NCBI GenBank assembly: GCA_014529385.2
Contig: CM043953.1
Location: forward strand, 74,632,872-74,696,871
Origin: Adiantum capillus-veneris
Taxonomy: Eukaryota; Streptophyta; Polypodiopsida; Polypodiales; Pteridaceae
Length of the DNA: 64,000 bases
Direction: 5' to 3'
The notes beneath the pieces were generated by a model. That model saw nothing but the letters and a program-made list of their open reading frames with translations. It did no database searches and was not told the origin of the DNA. This document shows positions 22,754 to 35,081 of the stretch, piece after piece (the first letter of the stretch is position 1; every line of letters starts with the position of its first letter). The position numbers and the translations under genes were made by a program.

Positions 22754-25700
22754 ATGTTCACAAACTTCAGTGGATCCAGGTATTGCAAGCTCAAAGATGA
22801 AGTGCAGATAGAAGTTCAGAAAGTCAACCCAAATGTTTATCCAAAAATCTGCACAAGCCAACAAAACATACAGTTGGTGCATATGCAATCAAGGTCATTG
22901 TACATGGATTACAGTGGTCAGATCTATAGTCAAGAGCCAAAATTGCAAGATCCAACAGATCATCCAATAGGATCCAGTCTAATTGGCAAACCAAGCCAGA
23001 GATGGTACAAGGGTCTAGATGGAGCATTCGACAACTTGATGCTCAGTGTTCTAAAAGAAAATGCCAACAACTTGGCCAGCATAGAAGCAGAAACTTCTCA
23101 GGTAGAGCTTGACATGACAGAACCAAATGAAATACCACCAGTCATGGCATATTGCTCAAATGGTGGACAAAAATGTAGAATTTTTTTTGAAGATTGTCCA
23201 AGAAATCCAGACAACAGGGACGCATCAACTACCAACAAGCAAGGTACAAATCAAATTGGAAATACGAATCTCGATGTAAGTGCATCTAACTCGTCACTTT
23301 TAATGCAATTAGATGATTTTGCATTATCGTTAGAAGCACTAGTGAAAGCATTGCAAGTTCAAAATCAACATAAAAATGCACAGGCACGTGAAAATCTTAA
23401 AATTGATTCTTTGAACAACAAATTCCTGCATGAATTTGGTCAAGGTATCCAGATATCACCAAAGGTTGAAAAAACTGTTAGGTTTGCAAATGATTTTGCA
23501 TCCAATGCCACAAGTGTGCAGTCATTCAAGAGTCTAAGGGACATATCAAACGCAATGATGTTAGCTTTGTATGGCACACATAATTCATATGCACACTATG
23601 TAGACCAAAAAAGGAAACTGTACAAAAAGAGTCAACCAGTGTTTGAACGGTCCACATACCAGCTCATAGAAGTGCGTCCAGTGATAGATCAGAAAGGATG
23701 GTTCATTTCAAAGGAAAGAATATATTATAGCCCATCCTCTCTAGAGTTGAAAGATATTACTCAAGTGAACCCAAAGATCTGTTCAGAGCCAAACTCTCCT
23801 CCATCAAAATTCAAGCTTCGATGTTGTGATCGAACGAGCATATACTTTGACCAAAATCTCCTCCGAAGAGACAGATTTTGCCCCGAAGACAGTGCATCTT
23901 CTAAGATTAAAAGCTGCTCAAATGCAGGCACACAATGCTCAACAGCTGCAAGAAAAAGGTGTAATGTTACAACATAACAAGCCAACATCAACAAAGGTAG
24001 GTGATCAAGACAAAGCCAATGTAGAAAAAGCTCAACCCAAGGACACTGCCACAACAGAACCAATTAATACAGAAAGAAATCCTGAGAAGATAAAGTGCAA
24101 CATTACCAGTGAAAACGAAGAAAATCTATCAAGTGAAGTAAAGCTAGATATTCGGTTAGACAAGAACCTCATGTCTTTTTGCACTTGGAAAAAATGTGGC
24201 CAACCACAGCTAGAAGATGCTCCTAAAGTTGTGAGTATATCTGGAGACAAACGAGAAAAATGTTGGGGAATCATCTCCACCACCATTCAAATAGGTCCAC
24301 AGATCATCATAGCTCATTTTCACGTGATCACAGTAAAAGATATGCTAGACAGCATCATAATGGGAATGCCAATGACCCAGAAGATGTTAGAGATACAGAA
24401 TGTAAACAGGATGCAGTCTTCAGAGACAACCAAGAATGAAGACCAAGACTGGTCACCCGCGGACGATAGCGCAAGCACAAGGTCCTCAAGCACAGTTAAA
24501 ATGGAGACTTATATCAAAGAAAATCTTATTGAATACGATTCATCTCCATTGATTAGAACTTCAGAAGAGCTTAAAGCTAATTAGGCAAGAGCAAGTTCAA
24601 ATCAAACAGAGCAAAGAACAACCACGTAAGCCATTGAGCAGAGAATGCCATCAAATCCAGAAGCTAAGAAGAATGAGGTTGCAGACAACCAGGAATAAAT
24701 AGGAAGTCCAAAGTTTCAGAGATTGTTAGCTAAAGCAACTAATGTAAGTCAGATTGGAAAACAAAGTCTCAAGTCACTCTTCATAGAGAAACAGCTAGAT
24801 CAAGATGAGACCATGTCAAATTTAGGACAAAGATCTTCAATAGAACCTCGAATGAGAATAGCTATAGTTCTCAACAGTACAAAAGGAGCAAGTGTCAGGT
24901 GCAATGCTCTACTAGATAAAGAAGAAAATTGCAATATGGTTGCAGACAACATTCAGAGCATTCTGGAGATTACTCCATGCAGACATGATAGCAAAACAAT
25001 GCGAGGTTTGCATACAAGTCAAAAAGAAATGGTTGCTACCCTTAGTATCCAAAACCATGAAGAGCAAGTAATGGTTCAGGTGAAGCCTTCAAAGGAAATG
25101 CTTGCAGATGTCATCATTGGACATCAGTGTTTAGACCAACACAAGGCCTACAAAGAAGATACGATGCTAATACTCTCTTCTCCAAGAGGTAGCCAGCAAC
25201 ATTTACAGGTACCAATAATGCTAAATTTAGAGTTGCAAAAGTCACAAGAGTCAAAGACTAGTCTTGCAGACAAAGGTAAGGCCAAAGTGGAACCTCCACT
25301 GACTGACGAAGAAGGTGTGAAATCATATGCCTCTTCAAGCAAATCACGCTTTCAAAACTTCAAGTCAAATACTGACCCGACTAAACCATCTAAGAAGACA
25401 CCCAGAAAAGCAAAGAACAGGAGTACTATGGAGGTAACAAACAGATATGGGTGCAAAAACTGCAGGTTAGAGCATATGAAGTAACTTCAAGTCCCTTCCA
25501 AGAAAGAAGGCCCACAAGGTATCAACCTCGACAATATCCTAGGATACCTAAGAAGCAGGTATACAACAAAACAACATTGAAAGATGCTAAAGTCTACCAT
25601 AAATCACAAGAGGATATAGAACAAAGATGGATCTCAAAGAATCTTCCTCTTAGACAAGGAATCTACATAGGTTATACAAAGATTTGGCTACTAGGCAACC

Positions 25701-25774
25701 ACAAGCCAACTGCAACTACACTAGACCTGCATGCAACAATACCTAGAGCGAAGAAAAGTCAACAAAGGAGCTAG
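22754..25774 (+). mobile_element. Element A coding-like block, mostly unrecognised
   Basis: Several long overlapping open frames on the + strand (longest 407 codons) are polar and rich in Gln, Asn, Lys and Ser. Two patches look faintly like retropepsins: one near 24270-24380 (TIQIGPQIIIAHFHVI...DSIIMGMP) and one near 24900-25135 (NALLDKEEN...DVIIGHQCL). No zinc knuckle, reverse transcriptase, RNase H or integrase motif is visible. They may be a gag-protease module of a reduced element. It is a fossil, and the function is not assigned. Confidence 0.5.
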
Positions 25775-27052
25775 AAAGGTCCTCAAGAGATCTGGGTTCC
25801 TAAGTCTTCCAATGCTCCTATTCAAAAGTCAAATATCAACAATCAACAGAGGCCTACAACAACATCAAAGACTTCTATCAACAGGCCCAATTGGAGAATC
25901 AAAAAAATAATGGAGTCCCAACCATGCAAATGCAGATTCAAAAAAGATAAAACAGGTATGGCAAAAGAAACCTTCAATGCCAACTTGGTCCTTCACTAAT
26001 CCTCTTTTTGAGGATTCAAGTTTACTTTTACCTGAAGAAATGTTTGTGGTAAGCACAAGAATGTAAAAAGTCAAGTCGCTAGGGTGCAAAAAACACTCGT
26101 TGGCATAGTCAAAGTCGGGCTGCTGAGCCATAACATGAGCAAAGCATTAAACCCAAAGCTTCAAGTCATATTAAACTCTGTGCTAAGAGTCGTAGTTATT
26201 AGGCTTATGCTCAAGCTGGAAGAGTTGAGAATATCTAAAGTCATGTCGCTCATGCTGGATGAGATGAGCATAAGAGTCATAGTCTATTAACTTACAATTG
26301 GTAGAGTGTCGTAGAGTCCAACACTCACGCACAGTGCACAGTAAGATGAGAGCATATATCCTCGTCAACGAAACCATTTTTAAAGGGGTGCCAGCTTGCA
26401 AGGACATGACATATGCTTTTATAGCTACACCATCTTTCTAAAGAACCCCTCCAAATCCTTCTTGCACAGCATATTGTTTTCCATGCATTTTTGTGTATGC
26501 ATAAATAGGATGTCCCACCATTGGACATATGCATTAGACACTCTTTTTTGCTTCCACCTATGCACCTTGAGTGGACTACAACAGGAAAACCAGTGTTCCA
26601 TCATGCTACCCTCTCATATTTGCTGCCTTTTTTATTCCATATCTATAAGCAAATAATCCCTTGAGTACTTTATTAATATTTCCCATGCTAATAAGTACTC
26701 CAATAATGCATGTATCCCAAAGGCACTTTTTTCTCACTGGGTCGTTTCCCTTTGGTCATCCACGTTTAGACCCTAATTTAGAACCGCATCATTATACTTC
26801 CCTTGTACATACTTTTCATCAATAAACAACAGTTTCATCATTATGCTATTACAATAGACAAATGCAACATCATCACTCACAACCAACATATTTTGATCAA
26901 TGAAGATGTTGCAGCAAATTGAACCTCATCAACAAATTCAATGACAAATGAAGACAATAAGCCCATCAACACCCAATCGAAAACCTTCCACAACCTCCAC
27001 AGACACTTTTCAACAATGCCCAAGGACGGGCACTAAAATCGAAAGGGGGGAA
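25775..27052 (+). mobile_element. Element A 3' untranslated region and polypurine tract
   Basis: Non-coding on both strands as far as I can judge. It ends in GAAAGGGGGGAA (27041-27052) immediately before the 3' LTR. Confidence 0.7.
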
Positions 27053-28051
27053 TGTTAACTGAGCCAACGTCAGTTAACTGGAGTTACTAAAGACTGAAGC
27101 CTTATGAATGCACATCGAAGATGAAGAAGCGGTGAAGATTGGAGTTACACACTTTTCACATTTTTTCCAAAATGGCATGTATTGTAATTTCCCAATTTAT
27201 TTAGCCATTGTGATAATTGTAACGTGTTACGGGCTCAATAAGAGTTCCAAGATGTAAAGCATAGGTCACTTAGTGTACCTGGGGTGCAGATACAATCAGT
27301 GTGAAGCCTCAAAGGTCTTGGGCGCCAGACATTACACATTTTAGACCTTGGCTAAGGTATAAAAGCCAACTTTGTAAAGTTTATTATTAAGTTTTGGATA
27401 ACAGAAATACAGTATGATCTAACGGTGCTCACTTATCTCCTTCTCCCGCTTCCTACTCCCTCCCCGGTTTTCACATTGCAATCGCATATGTTGCGTTGCA
27501 ACCCCGCAGGTAAGATCTCTACGCATTGACGTAAGCATTTATTTCGTAGCTTTTGGCGTCGCCGAACGACGGCCTAATCTCATCATAAATAGGAATATAC
27601 CCTTCAAAATCAAAAAGCAAGTGTAGGCCGGGTATTGGGGCATCATTGCTAAGCATTTAGATGCATTCTGGGTCGAAAACAACTAGGTCAAAAACTCACT
27701 GCTGTTAATAATTGCGATTTTTGCACTTGACCTAAAGTGAGATTTGAGACCATAAGCATGTGTGCTTAGGTCTTATAAACATGTCCTAGAAGTTTTGCTA
27801 CATTTGGATGTCACTTGATGCTGTAACGGATGTGATTTGTTTGCCGATGAGCGATTTGCTTTTGGTGATTTTAGTCATTTGAGTGTAGCTTGAGTTAGAT
27901 GAGAGTTGTTTGTTGTTTTCCAAGAGACTAACAACCACTTGTAGCCTCTATGCACTATTCTAGTCAGCTTCATCCCATGGATTGACAACTTATTTGTGGT
28001 TCTCGCTATGTGTGCAATAAGATAGGAGTGAGGTTAGACACCCGTCCCACA
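27053..28051 (+). repeat. 3' LTR of element A
   Basis: 999 bp, same length and termini as the 5' copy. TATAAAAG at 27358-27365. It differs from the 5' LTR by roughly 7-8 percent in samples compared by eye, many of them transitions. Confidence 0.92.
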
Positions 28052-28980
28052 ACGAGCCTTCCCACTTGTTCTCAAAGTAGAAGCTAAAGCATGGTATGAG
28101 ACCTTGCAACCTCAAATCAAGTCCAACTAGGAGAGAGTGCAAGCAAGCTTCCTCTCCAAGTTTGGGCAAGGTGATACTTTAGAAGGACTATGGAAATGTC
28201 TAATTGGACATAAGCAGGTATCACTTGTTGAAGACTATCCCTCTTATGAAGCAACCTTTGTCAATCTATGGGATAGGTGGGAGGCTACACTAGAAAATCA
28301 TGGTGGTGAACCTATATTTCTTAAGAAAAAGAGATTCATGGTTGGTTTGTATCCACTTTTAAAGGCTAAAGTATAGCTAAAATTCCCATCCACCTTCGAA
28401 GAAGCACGTGAGGTAGCCATCATCAAGTTTAGAAAATTACACTTCCAAGCACATAGAGCAAGGGGTTTGAATGAAGTGGTCAAGAGGGAGTCTTTACAAA
28501 CCACGGAAGCACCAATTAGGGTCCCTCTTTCAACTAGGAGATAACTCTCAACAAGAGGTTTTACAAAGGCTAACTCAACACCTTGAGAACCTCACTCTGA
28601 ATCTAGTACAGGGCCTCCCTCAACAACGACAACGAAGAGAAGGGAAACGCAACCAACAGCAACAAGCTCAAGAGTTGCGATGTTGGAATTGCAATGAAAA
28701 TGGGCCATGGCATGTAATTGTCCACATCCAAGGAGATTCAACGGAGACATATACCCCCCTAGACCGCCTCCTCTCACTTTGCAAGAAGAACTTGCTAAAG
28801 CCCCACAAATCCTTCGTCAACCACCACCACCACCACCACCACCACCACCAGAAAACATACCCCCTATCCCACATGAGGAGGAAGAAGGGAGAGTCAATGT
28901 CATCAAGCTAGAAGAGGTAATGGATGAGAATACTTTAAACTTTGATGTTTTTCCGGCAAACAAATGCACATGATAAGGAT
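28052..28980 (+). mobile_element. Element D gag region
   Basis: Gag-like sequence resumes after A (ASFLSKFGQGDTLEGLW; YPSYEATFVNLWDRWE), then a knuckle-like CWNC motif near 28680 and a proline run encoded by a CCA microsatellite (28819-28850). It is a fossil. Confidence 0.65.
28819..28850. repeat. (CCA)n microsatellite
   Basis: About ten CCA units inside the gag-like region of element D. In one frame it gives a proline run flanked by PPENIPPIP. Confidence 0.95.
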
Positions 28981-29219
28981 GAAGACATGAGAAGTGAAGG
29001 AACGAATTTAGCCAAGAGGAACAAGAAAAAGAAGTCAAAGATAGAAGAAGCTGAGAATAACAAGAAGAAAAGATCAAGGTGAAGGGAAATTGGTATCAAT
29101 GACTACCCATTGGGAAAGGCTCTAAATCCCTACAACATCTTGGAGGATTTACAAACCCAAAAGCCCAGCATTTCATGGCCACAACTTCTACACCTACCAG
29201 CCAAAGTAAGAAGGTAAAG

Positions 29220-29520
29220 GCCAAAGTTGGTAAGTACAAGAATTCCAAAGAAGAAAGAAAATGTTTCCATTAAGGTTGTGTCCTTAAAGCTACAAAAAGA
29301 TGTGGAACCCATTGTGGATGCTTACATAAGGGGTAAAAAAGTGTCTAATGTATATGTTGATGATGGAGCCCAAATGTGTGTGATCACGGAAAAATCTATG
29401 AATAGATTAGGGCTTGAAATTACAAAGTCCTCTAATTGTCAAGCTAGACTAGCCAACAAGTGTGAAGTGCTTGGGGATCATCGAACATTTGAAAATCTTT
29501 GTATGTAACATAGATGCATG
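29220..29520 (+). mobile_element. Element D protease region
   Basis: The frame reads VNVYVDDGAQMCVITEKSM, the retropepsin active-site neighbourhood with a changed triad, then a typical beta-strand pattern. It sits between gag and reverse transcriptase as expected. Confidence 0.65.
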
Positions 29521-29955
29521 AGTGGATATGTATGTCATGCCAGCTAAGGGGGAGGCCTAACCCATCATCCTAGGGAGGCCTTGGCTTATTGCTGTGAATG
29601 CAGATAAAAAATGGGAAGTGGTCGATTGATTCTTAAGAAGGGTCAACCAATGGTGTATGACTAATGATAAGGAAAGCAACTAGATATCAACTATGAAAGC
29701 ACGGAAGATGAAGAGAGCAAGGATATTCCTTACTCAAGTGATGAGGAAGCATCAACTAGTGCATCAACCAATGAAGAGGAGTCTTCTTTGGAGGTAATGG
29801 GAATTGTATTTAACATCATCACCCAAGCCAACAGACAATCACACATGAGGGGATTAAAGAAACCACCACCTCAAAGAAGGATTTGAGAAGATGCTTGCAA
29901 AAGATCTTACTTGTGAAGAGAAGAGGTCCTACATCAATATGTTGAGGAGGTATAT

Positions 29956-30666
29956 TTGTTTATCACTGACTACTCACAAATAAAAGGTGTAGATGTGATA
30001 GAACATCGAATTGAATTGAAGCCAGGGACCAAACCCGTGGCTCAAAAGTTAAGGCAACTAGGATCTGTGCAACAAAAGGCTCTCTTACAAGTAGTGAATC
30101 GAATCTTGAAGGTTGGCTTCATCTATCCAGTATCCAACTCTGAATGGGTATCACCTATCGTAGTCACTCCCAAGAAGAATGGTAAGTGGAGGGTCTACAT
30201 GGATTACAAACCCCTCAATGTTGCAACAAAGAGGGGCCACTTCCCTCTCCCTTTTCAAGATGAAATTTTGAATGAAGAGGTAGGTCATGAATGCTACCCT
30301 GTGTGTGATGGGTATTTGGGATATTTTCAAACTAGAATAGTAGAAGAAGACCAATCAAAAACCACTTTCATCACACCTTGGGGATGTTTTGCATTTAGAG
30401 TAATGCCTTTTGGGCTCACCAATGCTCCTAACACCTTTATGAGATTCACAATCTTTGTATTTCAGCCATTCTTTGGAAAATCTATAAGAGTCTTTATGGA
30501 TGATTTTTGTATTTATAGTTGTAGATCACTTCATTGCCAAAAGGTTGAAGAGGGGCTTAAGAGGCTCCATCAATTTGGGGGACAACTCAACCCAGAGAAG
30601 TGTCATATAAGTGGTTTTGCTAGGCCATGTGGTTTCTTCACAAGGCATTCAAGTGGATCCCTCTAA
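29956..30666 (+). mobile_element. Element D reverse transcriptase
   Basis: Recognised motifs in order: GFIYPVSNSEWVSPIVV, PKKNGKWRVYMDYKPLN, KTTFITPWGCFAFRVMPFGLTNAP and VFMDDFCIY (the catalytic YxDD-type region). The words are those of the plant Athila/Tat group rather than chromoviruses. Confidence 0.85.
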
Positions 30667-30737
30667 AGTAGAGGCCCTTTTGTCATTATCTCCACCAACA
30701 GCAAAGGAACTAATGACCTTCAACCACAAAGTGAGGT

Positions 30738-31064
30738 ATGTCTCGCTTCATCCATCTTCTAGCAGAAGCCATCGCCCCTCTGCATAGGTTGGCAAACCAA
30801 TCTACATTTGAATGGGGGAGGGAACATGCAAAATGTTTTGAGGAAGTGAAGGGCATGCTTAGCTCTCTCCTGACCATAATGCCACCAGATCCAGACGAGA
30901 CCTACTATGTCACTCCAAATGTAGGTTTGGAAGCAATTGGTGTTGTTTTGATGCAAACAGATCCTAAAACATCATACATGAGGCCGGTCTATTTTGCAAG
31001 CAAGATGATGACTCTCGCAACACTGAAATGGAGAAAGTGGTATTTGCAATCTTGTTTGCTGTAA
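30738..31064 (+). mobile_element. Element D first RNase H
   Basis: The sequence (HRLANQSTFEWGREHAKCFEEVKGML ... PVYFASKMM, given here in parts) follows the RT connection and matches the Ty3 RNase H domain start. Confidence 0.65.
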
Positions 31065-31422
31065 GAAATTTTTGATCGTATCTTCTTCCTGCACCATTCG
31101 TTTTTCTCACCTTGGAGCACAATCTACCATATGTAGTACAACACATGAGCCTCTCATCTAGAATAGAAAAGTGGGTGCTTGAACTTTAGGAATTTGAATA
31201 CACTTTCCTTGTAGAAGCTAGCACAAGAGCAGAACTTGCAGACATTCTCACCTACAAAGTGAGAGAAAGGGAAGGATCACGACTACAAAGAGAGGAAGGC
31301 TCAAAAAAGTCCAAAGAGAAGGAGATTGATAATGCCCATACTTTGTGCTTTGACGAAGCTTATCAACACCAACATGACAAAGCAGCAGGGGGAATCATCA
31401 TTTTGAACCCACAAAGGAGGTA

Positions 31423-31659
31423 ATGGTTAATAAAGGTATCACTCTACCCAATGTTAATTCTAACAATGAGGCTGCGTATGCTGCTCTAACCCTTGGGTTA
31501 GAAGAATGCAAAGAATTAGGCATACAAAGACTTATCATAAAAGGTGATTCTTTGCTAGTGGTCAGGCAAATCCATGGGACTTGGAGGTGCAAGAATTGTA
31601 CATTGTTTGAGTGGCTTAGTAGTATAAGAGATTTGATGAAGGGATTTAAAGCAACATAG
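31423..31659 (+). mobile_element. Element D second, archaeal-type RNase H
   Basis: NNEAAYAALTLGLEECKELG then IIKGDSLLVVRQIHGTW matches the extra RNase H found in plant Tat elements, which normally read NNEAEY.AL..GL and GDSQLVV.QV.G. Its place between the first RNase H and integrase fits that lineage. Confidence 0.75.
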
Positions 31660-31909
31660 GTACAACACATTGTGAGAAATTATACAAGAAAGCAGACTTG
31701 CTTGCAAGTGAAAAGCTTCAAATGGTGGTAGGAGGTGTGAAACTTTATGAACCCAAATATCAAGGTCAAGAGGAGCTAAAAGACATTATTTTCTTCCTAT
31801 AAGCAGGTGAGTGTCCCAAACACTTAGATGCGATGCAAAGACATAGACTGGTTAAGCAGGCCACACCTTACCAATTGATCGGGGATGACTTATATCACAA
31901 AGGAAATAT

Positions 31910-33014
31910 TTGGTCTTGAGAATAGTACCAGGTGTGTGGGAGAAAGAGAAAATTATTCTTTCATGTCATGATGATGTCTACATGGTCCCTTTTCTCAAGA
32001 TATTACAAGTAGGAAGATTTTACAAGCAGGCATTATTTGGCCGAGCTTACATTGTGAGAGTCCAACGCTGGTGTAAGTCATGTACGCAATGCCAAATTGC
32101 AGGGGATAGACGACTAACATATGAGCCTCGAGTCCCAATAATATCCTATGGCCCTTTTGAAAAGTGGGGCGTGGATGCAATAGGTCCCCTACCTCGCACT
32201 TCTACGGGGAAAGTCTTCATCATCATCATGGGTGTTGACTATATGACACGATAAGCAGAAGCAACAAGCACAACCCGAATCACTGCTGAAGAGGTATCAA
32301 AGTTCATTTTTTATCATATTTGTAGTAGGTTTAAAAACCCCTAGAAATCTTATCAGATTGAGGCCTGGGTTTTAGGGCCGACCTTCTGAATGATCTCTTG
32401 AGGAGGTTAAAAGTGAAACACTTGCATTCCACACCATACTATCCTCAATGCAATGGATTGGTGGAAAAAGTGAATGGAATGATATGTAAGATCATTTCTA
32501 AGCAGGTTGTGGACCGGCCTAATGATTGGGATCTCCATTTGATTGCTGCTCTTTGGGCATATAGGACATCTTTCAAGGTATCTACCCAGTTCACCCCTTT
32601 TCATCTAGTTTATGGATAGGAGGAACTTCTCCCAATTGTGATAGAGCTCTCAAGCTTGCGCGTTCTTGCAAGAGTGGAAAAAAAACCAAAGGAGGCTCTA
32701 CAAGAAAGGATCCTATATCTCAAATGACTTGAGCTAGATAGAGAAGAGTCCATTGATCACTAGATCACCCAAGCTACATGCTAAAGGGACAAAATCAACA
32801 AGAAGCTCAAGGGGAAAGGATTGAAAGAGGTATGATGGTTCTTCGCTATGATAACCGGCTTGATACTGGACTAGAGAAAAAGTTTCTACAAAGATGGGAG
32901 GGACCTTTCATGATAAAAACAAAGTTTGGGAATGGTAGTTACAGACTAGCAAATCTATCAGGAAAACTCCACAAGACCAAATACAATGGATGGAGATTGA
33001 AGCCCTACTTTTGA
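31910..33014 (+). mobile_element. Element D integrase
   Basis: A CTQCQ zinc-finger half, then GPFEKWGVDAIGPLP (core start), YYPQCNGLVEKVNGMI (the core Glu region), and a C-terminal part (WEGPFMI...NGWRLKPYF, 32850-33014). The core is in pieces. It is a fossil. Confidence 0.8.
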
Positions 33015-33370
33015 TGTATCAATCCACTGGTAAGAAGTCATCTACCTACATTGTCTAAGCTCCAAATTGGCATGGCTCCATTTGGCTTGGCAAATGCTCC
33101 ACCTATTTTTAAAGCTTTGATGTGCAAAGAAGACCCAACCTTGGAACTTGAACCTACCCAAAGCAACCCTCCCATCTCCCATTTATGGGACCGTGGTGAT
33201 GAAAAGCAGGTCTAATGGAGTAAAAGAGTGCATGTGACTCCTCCTAAAAACAAAAAAAAGAGGGAAAAGAAAAAGAGAAAAAAAAAGAGGAAATCAAATA
33301 AAAGAAGGAAAACACCATTGTCCTCCTAGAAAAATGAATATCTCTAGACTTGGGGGAGGGCTAATATGAG
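33015..33370 (+). mobile_element. Element D 3' untranslated region
   Basis: Non-coding, rich in A and G (33245-33310), ending in a G-rich polypurine tract before the LTR. Confidence 0.65.
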
Positions 33371-35081
33371 TGGCATAAAATGGCAACCATCTTTTTGCAA
33401 CATTTTCAACCTACTCAACTTCCTTTTACTCATATGTGTATATATTTTTCTATACTATTAACTAGAGTAAATTCCCTCTCCTTGTTTAATCTTTGTGGCG
33501 ACACATATACTTACTCTTCCTAAAAACTTCACCTTTGTTATATGTTTATATTACTATCCTTTTCTTTTTTGCTTTGTAAATAAAATTAAGCATACGATAA
33601 GCAACTATCTACCTTCAAAATTTCTTACCTCTTGTAAATTGGTAGTAGGATAATAATATATTTGTATTCCACCCCATATAGATAAATTTTCATGGAAAAT
33701 CAACTCTCCACTTGCCTTTACAAAAGATTATGGTCTAGCTTTAGAAGTTTTCCATGCCCTACATAGGGGGCCCAATATCTCTTAAGAATATCCATATAGT
33801 TTTTCTCCTTTGAAAAAAGGACTCAAATTGTATATTCTTTTCATAAGCAAATCAGTTTGGGCCCTTCTCTCTTTGTTTAAGCATCGTACCCTTTTGAAAA
33901 AGCATGATTCCCATTGGATGCATACAAGCAAAGGGCCCATACAAGCAGACTTGGATGCAAAAGGTTCCCTAGCCTAGTCTGGACCTTCCAAACTGAATTT
34001 CTTGGTGCATGGGCGTGAAGAATAGTCCAAATTCATATCAAACACTTTGAGAAGGTTGATTTTTCTTTTTGAAGCATGCCATTCCAAGCTACAGGTCAAA
34101 AGTTATGGTGAAAATAGTGTAAACCAGTCCTCACAACCGCAATAAAAGAGGATTGTGAATCGGATAAATCAAGAGGGTAATATTTTATCTTACCCTACGC
34201 ATCTTCTTGAAGGTGAATTAATATTTAATGTCACATGCATGAGATGGGACCGATCCAAGGATGCTTCCAAGACCAAGAAAAACAAGCTGATGATACCCTA
34301 CAGAAGCCACCCGTAGGGCATCATGGTGGGGCCCACATATATTATGCACCCCTATGGAGTCTTCACGGTCTAAAATGCTATTTTTTGTGAGTAAATAATC
34401 CATATTATGTCCAATATTCAATAAGTGGTCAAAGGACACTTAATTAGGGCTAATCACTCACCCTAATTAAGTGTAACATAATCCCACTCTTGCACAGCTA
34501 TAAATAGCCCCTCTAGGAGAGACTCAAACACACACACCTATTTCAACTTCTTTTTGGTCTTGACCAATAGTAGAGAACCTCCAAATCTCCCTCTTTCACA
34601 TCCAAATCCCTCCCTCCTAGCCCTCCTCTTTGGAGGAAGTGCAACTCTATCCTCCACTCTTCCTATTCTACAATCTCTTACTCCATCAACCCAATAAATC
34701 ATTGTAGCACCTATATAATTTGTAAATACATCATGATCTCTCTCATTGTCATGATAAGGATCATTAAATCATCTTTGAAAATCAAGTGGTGCAATTCGTG
34801 ATGGTTGGCCAACGTCTTTCCTCCCCTTAAAATTGCGTGAGAAAATCAAGTAAGTGTTCTACTCTCAATTTACCATGGATTTGTTTCTCCACACTTATTC
34901 AATAGCCTAAAGGAATTTCTCACTCCAAATCTCTTTTGCTTCATCACATATGTATGTGGCTACCTCTTATGGTTATTTTATTTGTCATGACATTGCATAG
35001 ATGAGATGAGCTCTTTATGCAAAGTGTGTTAGTTTGTTGTAGGTGATTTCTTTGTGTTTTTTTGAGAGGCAAGTCTTGTGA
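33371..35081 (+). repeat. 3' LTR of element D
   Basis: Collinear with 9366-11066. It includes a short stretch (around 34453-34466) that is absent from the 5' copy. Confidence 0.85.

Larger units (their letters stand above)
12074..28051 (+). mobile_element. Element A: LTR retrotransposon nested in D, no RT seen
   Basis: Direct LTRs of 999 bp each (12074-13072 and 27053-28051) start TGTTAAC and end CGTCCCACA. The flanks ATGAG (12069-12073) and ACGAG (28052-28056) look like a 5-bp target duplication with one change. A primer site like tRNA-Asp (TGGCACCGTTGCC, from 13075) follows the 5' LTR, and GAAAGGGGGGAA precedes the 3' LTR. The interior has a long tandem array (13650-15300) and a block of open frames (22754-25774) with only faint retropepsin-like patches. 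I see no reverse transcriptase or integrase, so it is probably non-autonomous or strongly reduced. It is broken. Element B is inserted at 15526-22510. Confidence 0.85.
9366..35081 (+). mobile_element. Element D: outer Ty3/Gypsy (Tat-like) LTR retrotransposon, broken, hosts A and B
   Basis: Two direct copies of a 1.7-kb LTR (9366-11066 and 33371-35081) bracket gag, protease, reverse transcriptase, two RNase H-like domains and integrase on the + strand. A purine run (GGGGGAGGG, 33352-33360) precedes the 3' LTR. Gag-like coding lies on both sides of element A, showing that A landed inside D. Domain order RT-RH-IN is Ty3/Gypsy; the second RNase H points to the Tat lineage. The element is broken many times. 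Its LTRs differ by roughly 5-6 percent by eye over long samples. No clear target-site duplication was found. It is a fossil. Confidence 0.85.

Noticed and set aside
28592-29077. Trp-rich and Gly-rich minus-strand frames
   Set aside because: They are antisense products of the CCA repeat and gag-like coding of element D.
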